Source: CAZGAQ01 sp964523405
GTDB lineage: Bacteria > Planctomycetota > Phycisphaerae > UBA1845 > Fen-1342
Assembly (NCBI GenBank): GCA_964523405.1
Contig: CAZGAQ010000005.1
Span: 62,001-126,000, forward strand
Direction of reading: 5' to 3'
DNA length: 64,000 nt
A model generated the notes under the pieces. That model did not search any database, was not told where the DNA came from, and saw only the letters and a program-made list of their open reading frames with translations. Below, piece after piece: positions 16,720 to 24,582 of the stretch. Each line of letters starts with the position of its first letter. Within the stretch, counting starts at the first letter, position 1. Position numbers and translations under genes: made by a program.

Positions 16720-18990
16720 CTACCGCTGCGCGCCCGCCGGCGGCAGCAACGTCCCGCGCAGCTTCGCCCCCACCCGCACCGTCGTCCGCACGCCGGCGTT
16801 CACGACTTCGACGGGCTTGCCCGGGGCGCGGAACGTGAGCGTGAAGCCCTCCGGCTGCACGTCGAGCAGCAGCCTGCGTCCCTGATACACGAACGGAATG
16901 CGCAGACGCTGCCAGCCGCGCGGCAGGAACGGGTCCACGCTGACGTGATCCTCGTGGTATTGCACGCCGCCGAACCCGAACACCGCGGCACAGATCGCTC
17001 CGCCCATCGCTGCCCCGTGTAGCCCGCGATCCGTGTCGCCGCGCCAGTTCTTCAGATCCATGTTGGCGGCTTCGGTGAAGTACCGCAGCGCCGTCTTCTC
17101 CAAACCCAGCCGCGCCGCGACGGCCGCATGCGTGCCGGCCGACAGCGATGTGTTGTGCTCGGTCCGCGGCACGTAGTAATCCCAGTTCGCGAGCATCTGC
17201 GCCCGCGTGTAGCGGTGCCGCAGCAGGTACAGCAGCATCACCACGTCGGCCTGCTTCACCGTCTGCGTGCGTTCCCCATCGAGCACGTTGGGGAACCGTT
17301 CCTGCACCGTCTGCGGGTCCACGAAGGCGAGCTGCTCGAAGCCGTCAAACTGGCGGTACCAACCCGTGCGGCGGTCCCGCGGGATGTACATCCGCCGCGC
17401 GACCTGCCGCAGCCGCCCCAGTTCTCCGCGCGTCACACCGAGTGACCGACATAGTGCCCGGTAGTCTCGCGGCCGCTCGCTCTGCAGCATCGCCAGCGCT
17501 TTGAGGGCGTGCTCGATGTTCCACGCTGCCAGCACGTTGACGTACGCGCAGTTATCTGTGTGCTCGTGAATTTCGTCCGGACCGCAGACGTTGTGAATCT
17601 CATACCGCCGCTTCGCCGCTACGTGCGTCACCCGCGAGGCCCAGAAGCGTGCGGTCTCCAACAGGATCTCGGCTCCACGGCGAAACAGCCAGTCGCGGTC
17701 GCCGGTGGCCAGGTAGTACTCCCACACGGCGTACGCCACGTCGCAGACCGAGTGAATCTCGTACTTCCAGCACGTGATGGGCATGCGCCGCCCATCGGTG
17801 TTCAGCCAGTAGCGCGGCGTTACCTCAGTGCCTTCGTCCGCGCTCTCCCACGGGTACCAAGCCCCGCGATAGTTCCACGAGGCCGCGTTCTCCCGTGCCC
17901 CCGGCAGCATCTCCCACCGGTAGTTCGCCAGCCGCGCCCCCAGGTCGGGCCGCAAGGCGGTGACCGCCGGCGTCATGAACAGGTCGGTGTCCCAGAACAC
18001 GTGCCCGCGATAGCCCTCGGCACTGAGGGGCTTGGCCGCCAGGCCGACGCGATCGTCCGTTCGCGACGCGTGACTGAGCAACTGGGCCGTCGTGAAGTGC
18101 AGCGCCCGCGCGTTGTCGTCATCGCCCTCGATGTCGATCGCGGCGTCTTCCCACAGCTCGGCCCATGCCTGCTCGTGCCGGCGCAGTTCTTCGTCGAAAC
18201 CGCACTCGGCCGCCGCCTCAACCGCCGCTTCCGCTGCCCCGGCATAGTCTGAGCCCGCGTCGCGATCCGCGGCGAACGCGACGAACTTGTCGAGCGTGAT
18301 GGTCTGGTGGGGGCGCAAACGGACTGTGTAGGTCCAAGTGGCCTGCGAACCGCGGGCGACCAGCCTGGAAGCTGCCTCGGGCGTCACGCGCACGAGCGCG
18401 TGTAACCCAAGGCGGTAGTCCTCGTCGCTGGTCTGGGCTGTCAGCCTGACCCCATCGCGCCAGGCGCGGGCCCGGTGATTCTTCAGGAGATACTCACCGC
18501 GCGTCGGCACGCGCGTCGTGACGCGTGCCGCCAGAGTGATGGAAGCCGGCTTGTCGAGTGCAGTTACGACGTAACGCTGTAGGCCTAGACGCGGCTCGGC
18601 CAAGCTCGCGAAATGGAGCGTAACGACGTTCACGGCCATCCGCGGTGCCGGGCGCCAGGCCAAACAACGCTGGACGAGGCCGCGGCGCAGATCGTACTGG
18701 CGAGAGCATCCCAATGCGTCGCGTCCAAATGGATCCAACAGCTTCCTGCCACTTGCCAGCGTTACGCCCAGCCAGTCCGCGCAGTTGACCAACGTCCGAA
18801 ACCCCAGGCGATCGTTCGCGAAGATGCCCGCCAGGACGGCCGCCGGAAACCCGTCGCCGCTCTCCGGGTGTGTCCCGCGCGTGGAGAAGTACCCGTTGGC
18901 GACCGTGAAGGCCGTCGCCTCGTGGTGCGGCCGGCGGGGGGACTGGTAGTCCCAGTTCACGAGCCAGGTCAAGTCAAACGGTGACCGCAT
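16720..18990 (-). CDS. GH65 family glycoside phosphorylase/hydrolase
   Basis: This is a 756-residue protein with the GH65 layout: an N-terminal beta-sandwich (NGYFSTRG motif, about 30-37), a helical (alpha/alpha)6 catalytic core with GHVFWDTDLFMTP, and the catalytic acid region GPDEIHEHTDNCAYVN near residue 470. Family members phosphorolyse alpha-linked disaccharides such as maltose, trehalose, kojibiose or nigerose; which one cannot be told. A phosphate-binding HNTSLSAGTHA segment is present, favouring a phosphorylase over a hydrolase. The chosen ATG at 18990 opens with MRSPFDLTW. It is convergent with the preceding glycosidase gene, leaving 86 bases between stops. Confidence 0.85.
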   Translation of the reverse strand: MRSPFDLTWLVNWDYQSPRRPHHEATAFTVANGYFSTRGTHPESGDGFPAAVLAGIFANDRLGFRTLVNCADWLGVTLASGRKLLDPFGRDALGCSRQYDLRRGLVQRCLAWRPAPRMAVNVVTLHFASLAEPRLGLQRYVVTALDKPASITLAARVTTRVPTRGEYLLKNHRARAWRDGVRLTAQTSDEDYRLGLHALVRVTPEAASRLVARGSQATWTYTVRLRPHQTITLDKFVAFAADRDAGSDYAGAAEAAVEAAAECGFDEELRRHEQAWAELWEDAAIDIEGDDDNARALHFTTAQLLSHASRTDDRVGLAAKPLSAEGYRGHVFWDTDLFMTPAVTALRPDLGARLANYRWEMLPGARENAASWNYRGAWYPWESADEGTEVTPRYWLNTDGRRMPITCWKYEIHSVCDVAYAVWEYYLATGDRDWLFRRGAEILLETARFWASRVTHVAAKRRYEIHNVCGPDEIHEHTDNCAYVNVLAAWNIEHALKALAMLQSERPRDYRALCRSLGVTRGELGRLRQVARRMYIPRDRRTGWYRQFDGFEQLAFVDPQTVQERFPNVLDGERTQTVKQADVVMLLYLLRHRYTRAQMLANWDYYVPRTEHNTSLSAGTHAAVAARLGLEKTALRYFTEAANMDLKNWRGDTDRGLHGAAMGGAICAAVFGFGGVQYHEDHVSVDPFLPRGWQRLRIPFVYQGRRLLLDVQPEGFTLTFRAPGKPVEVVNAGVRTTVRVGAKLRGTLLPPAGAQR

Positions 18991-19183
18991 GGATTGTCTC
19001 ACAGGCAGCGCTCCCGGACAGGTGGAGAACAAACGAATTATCGGACATATTTTGTTCGCGGTAGATTTCTGTACAGATTTTGCGCCAAACGTGTATTTTC
19101 GTAAAGCTCGCCGGAAAAAAGAGTAACCGGTGCTACGGCGTCCGCGAAGCGAGTAGGCCCTGGCGACCCCGTCCGAGCGACTG

Positions 19184-19322
19184 TAGACGTCCCATTTGGA
19201 GTGCCTCTATACTTCGGTGACGTTCGAACATCCGAATACCTTTCAAGGGAGCCGAAAGGATTGGGCGGTTCGAACGCGCGAAGAAGAGTGAGGGCCGACG
19301 ACGGTCGGCTCTCTCTTTTTTT
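19184..19322 (+). ncRNA. Candidate small RNA A (promoter, structured body, intrinsic terminator)
   Basis: A TATACT box (19208-19213) with TAGACG 18 bases upstream predicts a start near 19220. The next 100 bases include two GTTCGAAC blocks that can pair as a 9-bp stem, enclosing a CCTTTC/GAAAGG hairpin whose loop reads AAGGGAGCC, a Shine-Dalgarno-like sequence. The end is a textbook terminator: 10-bp stem 19290-19299/19304-19313, then TCTTTTTTT. No protein gene reads into it from the plus side. It matches no RNA family I know. The terminator is certain by sequence; the transcript start is inferred. Confidence 0.5.
19290..19322 (+). terminator. Intrinsic terminator of candidate sRNA A
   Basis: A 10-bp stem (one G-T) with GACG loop is followed by TCTTTTTTT on the plus strand. 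The T-run exists only on this strand, fixing the direction. Confidence 0.85.
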
Positions 19323-19570
19323 GCGCTCGATGCATGGCCTGTTACGGACCGGCTGACCGTGAGCACGTCGACGGGCGCGTGGGGGATGAATCGTGGGCAA
19401 TCAGGTTGCGCGCCGCTCGACATGATTGGGCGCGCTCCCGCAGGCAGTGTGTTCGTAGTCTGCGACGCCGCGCCGTCTGCAGACGCGTTTCATGCACGAC
19501 ATGCTAGGGCCACAACATATTTTTCCGGTACCCGAGTGGACAATCTGCGCGTGGGGGGCCTATGACTTAA

Positions 19571-19670
19571 TACCTCCTCCTCCTCAAGAGGGCTGAAAAA
19601 GAGAGGCCCTCAACAACAAACTCCTCCTCCTCCTAAAGGAAGCCCGCTGATCACGGGCTTCCTCTTTTTT
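19571..19670 (+). ncRNA. Candidate small RNA B with duplicated anti-Shine-Dalgarno motifs
   Basis: A promoter TGGACA (19537-19542), 18-base spacer and TATGAC (19561-19566) would start transcription at about 19571. The predicted 100-nt RNA then reads CCTCCTCCTCCTC (19573-19585), a hairpin GAGGGC/GCCCTC (19588-19611), an A/C-rich single-stranded linker, CTCCTCCTCCTCCT (19621-19634), and a perfect 9-bp terminator hairpin with T-run. The two CU-rich stretches lie outside stems. They are complementary to GGAGGAGG-type ribosome-binding sites and mimic the 16S rRNA 3' end. C-rich single-stranded motifs with a terminator are the hallmark of some mRNA-targeting sRNAs in other phyla. Assignment is by architecture, not homology. 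Confidence 0.6.
19638..19670 (+). terminator. Intrinsic terminator of candidate sRNA B
   Basis: GGAAGCCCG (19638-19646) pairs perfectly with CGGGCTTCC (19654-19662) around a 7-base loop and is followed by TCTTTTTT. It is among the clearest terminators in the window. Confidence 0.9.
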
Positions 19671-20246
19671 GTGCCGCGGTTCGATGCCTCGACCGGGCGA
19701 TGCCGGTCTCACCCAACGCGCGCGCCGACTGATCGCCCGCGCGATCTTCCGGGCGACCGAATCGCGGCAGGGGATCGCGCCAGGCATGATTTTCAGGACA
19801 ACGAAGAGCCGGCGGAGTGGACATCGTGCGATGACGCGCCCTAGTGTTTGTATAGAAAGCGCTGCTGCCGGCAACGGCGGCCGTGCAGGTATGTGGAAAG
19901 AAGGCTCCTGATGCGAAATAAGTCGGCGAGGATCATGCTCTGAGATGACCCTCGCCGATCGACGCACCACCTGGCTCCCCAAGCGGTGGTGTTCAGGGCG
20001 GCGGACGGGCACCTGTTACTCGGGTTGCCCTCCGCCGACTCTGTATCTGCACCCTGCCGCGACAGTTCCCTCGGCCGACCGTTCCTCCACTCAACTCGTC
20101 AATCATAGCGTGCGCGCAGGGTGTTTACAACGCACACGCAATGTCGACTGGCGCGCTGGACGGCGGCGGGCCGTCCTCACGTTGGCCACGGGCCGGGGGA
20201 ATCGGGGTTGTTGCTGTTCACGGCGTGGGGCGCACGCGGCGGCGAG

Positions 20247-21245
20247 TTACGGGACCTCAACGTGGTCCAGCACGTGGCGTACCACGTCGTCGCTCGTCTT
20301 CTCCTCCGCCTCCGCCTCGTAGCTGACGATCACACGGTGCCGCAGGATATCCGGTGCGATGTCCTTCACATCCTGCGGCGTGACGTAGCCGCGCCCGGCC
20401 AGGAACGCCATCGCCCGGGCTCCGCGGGCCAGGTAGATCGTCGCCCGCGGTGAGGCCCCGTACTCGATCCACTCCGCCACCTTCAGCCCAAATTCCTGCG
20501 GGCTTCGTGTGGCGTGGACGAGCGTCACGATGTAGTCCTTGACCTTGTCGTCCATGTAGATCTCGTCGAGCACTTTGCGGGCCGCCAGAACCTGCGCCGG
20601 CTCCAGGACTTCCGACACCTGCGGTGCGCCGCGCTGCGGGGCCATCCGGTCCAGGATCTGCCGCTCTTCGCTCCGTGAGGGGTACTCCACGATCAGCTTG
20701 AGCATGAAGCGGTCGACCTGGGCCTCCGGCAGCGGGTATGTTCCTTCCTGCTCGATGGGGTTCTGCGTCGCCAGCACCAGGAACGGCTCGTCCAGCCGGA
20801 ATGTCTCCTCTCCAATGGTGACTTGTCGCTCCTGCATGGCCTCCAGCAATGCACTCTGCACCTTCGCGGGGGCGCGGTTGATCTCATCCGCCAGCACGAT
20901 GTTCGCGAAAATCGGCCCCCGCTTGACCGCGAACGACCCATCCTTGGGCTGGAAGATCATCGTGCCCACAATGTCCGCCGGCAGCAGGTCCGGCGTGAAC
21001 TGAATGCGGTGAAAACGCGTCCGGATCGCCCGGGCAAGGCACGCCACCGCCGTCGTCTTGGCCAGCCCCGGCACGCCTTCCAGCAGAATGTGCCCGTCCG
21101 CCAGCAGCCCCACCAGCATCTTCTTGAGCAGGTTGTCCTGCCCTACGATCACCCGCCGAATTTCGGTCAGCAGGCGGTCAAAGTGCTGATAGTGGGTCCG
21201 GACCAGTTCGCCGATCTGCTGAACTTCGCTGTGCGTGACAGGCAT
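20247..21245 (-). CDS. MoxR-family AAA+ ATPase
   Basis: This is a 332-residue AAA+ chaperone-like ATPase. Walker A is GVPGLAKTT (about residues 55-63) and Walker B ADEINRAPAKVQSALLEAM. The ATQNPIEQEGTYPLPEAQVDRF segment is diagnostic for MoxR proteins, and a lid domain ends the protein. MoxR ATPases usually work with VWA-domain and DUF58 partners in envelope stress or enzyme activation and are typically encoded beside them. Here neither partner is adjacent: the flanking gene upstream is a PLP enzyme and downstream lies the sRNA island. The ATG at 21245 has CAGGAGG upstream, and the frame extending to 21311 lacks a site. Confidence 0.92.
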   Translation of the reverse strand: MPVTHSEVQQIGELVRTHYQHFDRLLTEIRRVIVGQDNLLKKMLVGLLADGHILLEGVPGLAKTTAVACLARAIRTRFHRIQFTPDLLPADIVGTMIFQPKDGSFAVKRGPIFANIVLADEINRAPAKVQSALLEAMQERQVTIGEETFRLDEPFLVLATQNPIEQEGTYPLPEAQVDRFMLKLIVEYPSRSEERQILDRMAPQRGAPQVSEVLEPAQVLAARKVLDEIYMDDKVKDYIVTLVHATRSPQEFGLKVAEWIEYGASPRATIYLARGARAMAFLAGRGYVTPQDVKDIAPDILRHRVIVSYEAEAEEKTSDDVVRHVLDHVEVP

Positions 21246-21438
21246 GCGAGAACCTCCTGCAAGGCAGTGCCTCTGGACGCAAGAGGCTACCGCAACACGT
21301 CGTAAAATCAACGTGCCGACAATTCTCCCCGCCCCCGTCGCCCGCGCCGCGGGACGAGCAAGCTGCCAGGGGACGCCACGCCCCCCACCCGGCCCTCTCC
21401 TTGGGAAGGGTGTGGGCTGGCAGAACGCTAGGTCAGCT

Positions 21439-22425
21439 CTACAGCAGCCGCTCCGGCCAGGCGAAGTTCGAGAACAGCCCGCCCGTGTGCAGGAACACGA
21501 CCGGCCGCTCGAAGCCCCAGCGCCGTGCCCGTACCGCGTCGAGCACCGCGCAGAACGCCTTGGCCGTGTACACTGGGTCCAGCACGATCGCCTCCGTCCG
21601 CGCCAGGAGCTTCACCGCGTCAATCGCCTCCGGATACGGAATCGCGTAGCCCGCGCCCACGTACCCCGGCACGAACTTCAGCAAGCTCTCGTCGAACTGG
21701 ACCGGGAGATCGAACTCGGCAATGGCCGCGCGACACAGCCGACCGATCTCGGCCGTGTGATAAGGCACGTCATCGCTGACGGGCACACCCCAGAGCCGCA
21801 CACCCTCCAGGCGATGCAACAGCTTGCCCAACAGGGCGCCCGCGTACGTGCCGGCCGATGACACCGCCAGCACCACGTCGCACTCGCCGATGCCGGCTTC
21901 CTGCAACTGAGCCCCCAACTCCGCCATGGCCGAGATGTACCCCCAGCAGCCCAGCGGCTCCGACGCGCCCGCCGGCGTCCAGCGCGGCTTCCGTCCGGCC
22001 GCCCGCAAGTCGTTCAGCACGCCTTCGAGAATTCGCTGCTTGTTGGCCTTCAGCGCTTCGCGCGTGAAGCAGCGCGTCTGGGCTCCAAAGAGCAGATCGA
22101 GCAAATGATTGCCCTGAATCTCCGCCGGTGGCAGCGGGCGGAAGAGCAGCACGCTCTGCAGTCCAAGTCGAGCACAGACTGCGGCCGTCGCGCGGCAGTG
22201 ATTCGACTGGCATGTCCCCTCGGTCACGAGCGTGTCGCACCCCCGCGCGATCGCGTCCGCGGCCACGTATTCGAGCTTGCGCACCTTGTTGCCCGACACT
22301 TCGAGGCCGGTTAGGTCATCACGTTTGATCCACAGCGCGGCACCGCCAAGTTCGCGTCCGAGACGCTCCAGCGGGACCAGGGGCGTAGGCAGGTTGGCGA
22401 GTGGGATGCGATTGGGTTGGAGCAT
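21439..22425 (-). CDS. PLP-dependent D-cysteine desulfhydrase / ACC deaminase family enzyme
   Basis: The protein has 328 residues and a fold-type II PLP architecture. The Schiff-base lysine lies in SGNKVRKLEY (Lys about 48), the GTCQSNHCRATAA segment binds the cofactor, and AVSSAGTYAGALLG is the phosphate-binding loop. These place it in the family of D-cysteine desulfhydrases (DcyD) and 1-aminocyclopropane-1-carboxylate deaminases; the reaction would release ammonia and pyruvate or 2-oxobutyrate, plus sulfide for D-cysteine. Substrate choice cannot be decided by eye. The ATG at 22425 follows CAGGAG. It sits upstream of moxR on the same strand with 190 bases between. Confidence 0.85.
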   Translation of the reverse strand: MLQPNRIPLANLPTPLVPLERLGRELGGAALWIKRDDLTGLEVSGNKVRKLEYVAADAIARGCDTLVTEGTCQSNHCRATAAVCARLGLQSVLLFRPLPPAEIQGNHLLDLLFGAQTRCFTREALKANKQRILEGVLNDLRAAGRKPRWTPAGASEPLGCWGYISAMAELGAQLQEAGIGECDVVLAVSSAGTYAGALLGKLLHRLEGVRLWGVPVSDDVPYHTAEIGRLCRAAIAEFDLPVQFDESLLKFVPGYVGAGYAIPYPEAIDAVKLLARTEAIVLDPVYTAKAFCAVLDAVRARRWGFERPVVFLHTGGLFSNFAWPERLL

Positions 22426-22616
22426 CAAAGGACTCCTGTCTGGAGCAGCAATGTAGCACGCGGACTTGAGCGTGTCAGTACGGCCGGCTGCGTGGCTCCG
22501 TGCTCTGCGGCGCAATTCGGCCGGGAGGTGCGAAAACCGCTGGGCGCGCGGCATGGGGCTGGTACAGTACGCTGCCGAAGGGTCCGGGTGTGACGATCAG
22601 CAAGAGGGAGCTGCGT

Positions 22617-23783
22617 ATGAAACGCATCCAGATGACGGGGGGGCGATGGTTGGGAGTCGGTGCGGTTTCGCTGCTGGCGGGCGTGCTCGGCGGCACCGTG
22701 TGCGGCTGTCAGGAGACGGCGCGCGGGCACGGAGACGACGTCTGCGTGCAGGCGGCCGTCCACGACTATGCGGCCGCACAGGCGGCGCAATTGGCGGTCA
22801 GTCAGAACGTGGCTCCGGCGCGCGGCACGCGAACTCCGGGCACGTGGGCCGATTCGCCGACCGCTGGCCGGGCGTCCGGAACGCCGGTGCGCCGACAGGC
22901 CGACGGTTTCGAGAACACCTTCCTGGCCTTTGCTACGCTCAACCCACAGGACGTCCCGGGCGCGACGTCGGCCCCGGCCAACACCGCGGCCGCGCGGCCG
23001 GGCACGACCGACACGGCAGCGTCCACGGGCGCATCGGGTCAGGCCGCGTTCACGCCGCCCGCGGGCTACTGGCGGCAGGACCTCTGGCACCAGATGGGGC
23101 ATGAGGCGCTCGAGCTCGGCGGTCATGACTTCTGGCACGGCTTCAAGGTGAGCTATTGGAACGTCCCCAACGCGCTGCTGCTGACCGGCACGATGGGCGC
23201 CAGCATCGCCATCCGCCAGTCCGACGTAGATGACGCCGTGCGCCGCCGTACCCGCGGCCAGCACGAACTCGGCGACATGGACGAGACGATTCAGCTCCTG
23301 GGCAACCCCGGCACGCACTTTGCCGCCACCGGCGTCTTGTGGCTCGGCAGCACCTTGATGCAGGACATGCGCGAGCACGAAGTCGCCAAAGCCCTGACGC
23401 AGGCCCTCGCCGTCAACGGCATGAGCACGCTGCTTCTCAAGGCCGCGACCAACACGCGCACACCGGACCACGAGCACTTCGGCTGGCCCAGCGGACACAC
23501 GTCGAGCGCCTTCACCGTGGCGGCCGTGCTGAACGAGTACTACGGCCCCTTGGCGGGCGTGCCGTCGTTCGCGCTGGCGGGCCTGGTCGGCTACCAGCGC
23601 ATCGACTCGCGCGTCCATGACTTCTCCGACGTGGTGTTTGGTGCCGTGATGGGCTACGTCATCGGCACGTCGATCGCCCGCGACGACAAGGTCCAGTTCC
23701 CCGAGCTGTTTGGCATGAAGGTGGTTCCCTACGTGAATCCGGAGACCGGCACATCGGGCGTGGCGCTGTTCAAGGAATGGTAA
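22617..23783 (+). CDS. Exported PAP2-superfamily phosphatase
   Basis: The protein has 388 residues. A hydrophobic leader ends in GTVCGCQE, possibly a lipoprotein cleavage site, followed by about 120 residues of Ala/Thr/Pro-rich linker. The C-terminal half carries the three PAP2 motifs: KAATNTRTPDHEH, WPSGHTSSAF (catalytic His) and SRVHDFSDVVFG (second His). The family dephosphorylates lipid phosphates or diphosphates such as phosphatidate or undecaprenyl diphosphate. The first motif is unusual, with RTPDHEH in place of the common KxxxxxxRP. The start at 22617 has AAGAGGGAG. It overlaps the next gene by 7 bases, so they form one operon. Confidence 0.82.
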   Translation: MKRIQMTGGRWLGVGAVSLLAGVLGGTVCGCQETARGHGDDVCVQAAVHDYAAAQAAQLAVSQNVAPARGTRTPGTWADSPTAGRASGTPVRRQADGFENTFLAFATLNPQDVPGATSAPANTAAARPGTTDTAASTGASGQAAFTPPAGYWRQDLWHQMGHEALELGGHDFWHGFKVSYWNVPNALLLTGTMGASIAIRQSDVDDAVRRRTRGQHELGDMDETIQLLGNPGTHFAATGVLWLGSTLMQDMREHEVAKALTQALAVNGMSTLLLKAATNTRTPDHEHFGWPSGHTSSAFTVAAVLNEYYGPLAGVPSFALAGLVGYQRIDSRVHDFSDVVFGAVMGYVIGTSIARDDKVQFPELFGMKVVPYVNPETGTSGVALFKEW

Positions 23784-24436
23784 GCGTGACTGCAGCGCCG
23801 CCCCTGCGCCTCGCGCAGCGCGTCGCCCTCGCGGTCGAGGCGGTCTTCCCCGTGGCGGCCCAGCAGGCGTACATCTGGATCGTGCCGCACAGCCGGCCGC
23901 GCTGGTGGGACGCCACGTTCGCCGTGCTCGTCGTCGCGATTGTCATCGTCTATGTCGGCCGCCGCGGCTTGCTCGACCGCCGCACCTTCGGCCTGGGCAA
24001 GTGGGCGGACCACCGCCGCGCCCTTATCCCCGTGCTGATCTTCACGCTCGCGGTGATCGCCGGCTTGCTCGTGTGGGGCAACCAAGACCCGCGCGGCCTG
24101 CGGCGCGAATGGGACGTGCTCGGCTCGCTCGCGCTGTACCCCATCTGGGGCTTCATCCAGCAGAGCTGCATGTTCGGCGTCGTCTATCCCCGCTGTCGGC
24201 TGCTCGCGGGGGAGTGGGGGGCCATCGTACTGACGGCCGTCCTATTCGGTCTCGCCCACGCCCCGAACCCGCTGCTGATGCTCGGCGGCGCGGGCATAGT
24301 CTTCTTCTACAGCCTGGTCTGGCGTAAGGCCCCATCCTTGCCCGCGATCGCGGTCAGTCACGGCTGGATCGGCGCGATCGCCGACAAGGCTCTGCACGTG
24401 TCGATGCGCGTCGGCGCGCACTACTTCACCCCGTAA
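23777..24436 (+). CDS. CPBP/Abi-like membrane protein lacking the catalytic glutamates
   Basis: A 219-residue protein with about six membrane segments. The C-terminal half follows the CPBP glutamic-protease pattern: FIQQSCMFGVVYPR occupies the place of the EExxxR motif, FGLAHAPN gives the second-motif His, and SHGWIGA the third. The usual Glu-Glu pair is Gln-Gln here, so proteolysis by the canonical mechanism seems unlikely although the fold is kept. It overlaps the end of the PAP2 gene and should be co-expressed with it. It may be a pseudoenzyme or a membrane scaffold for the phosphatase; both ideas are inference. Confidence 0.7.
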   Translation: MVSVTAAPPLRLAQRVALAVEAVFPVAAQQAYIWIVPHSRPRWWDATFAVLVVAIVIVYVGRRGLLDRRTFGLGKWADHRRALIPVLIFTLAVIAGLLVWGNQDPRGLRREWDVLGSLALYPIWGFIQQSCMFGVVYPRCRLLAGEWGAIVLTAVLFGLAHAPNPLLMLGGAGIVFFYSLVWRKAPSLPAIAVSHGWIGAIADKALHVSMRVGAHYFTP

Positions 24437-24467
24437 CGTCGGCCTCAGCGCGCCACGCGCAGCGTCG

Positions 24468-24500
24468 GGCCCCCGCGGCCGACGTTGATGTGCGGGGGCC
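24468..24500 (+). terminator. GC-rich hairpin after the PAP2-CPBP operon
   Basis: GGCCCCCGC (24468-24476) pairs perfectly with GCGGGGGCC (24492-24500), followed by GCTTTGCG. The T-run is short, so termination may be partial. Confidence 0.45.
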
Positions 24501-24546
24501 GCTTTGCGCCCGCACTGCCACTACTGCGTTGCCCGTCCCGCCCCAG

Positions 24547-24552
24547 TATAAT
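24547..24552 (+). promoter_or_regulatory. -10 box of the alpha/beta-hydrolase gene
   Basis: TATAAT matches the consensus -10 exactly. The -35 candidate CTGCGT at 17 bases is weak, so activation or an extended contact may compensate. Confidence 0.45.
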
Positions 24553-24582
24553 ACCACCGCGATTCACGAGAGGCCGTGCATC

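Larger units (their letters stand above)
18991..20246. other. Protein-free island with structured RNA candidates
   Basis: This 1.25 kb region, the longest without a plausible protein gene, is less GC-rich in parts than the rest. It contains two strong plus-strand intrinsic terminators with no protein gene feeding them, two candidate small RNAs (about 19220-19322 and 19571-19670), a 10-codon frame with a ribosome-binding site overlapping a 9-bp hairpin (19911-19958), and a GGCGGA...TCCGCC hairpin near 20010-20050. Open frames here have no protein-like composition. Confidence 0.6.

Noticed and set aside
19080..19140. Terminator on the minus strand at the CTTTTTT run near 19119
   Set aside because: The preceding hairpin is weak and interrupted, so I do not call it.
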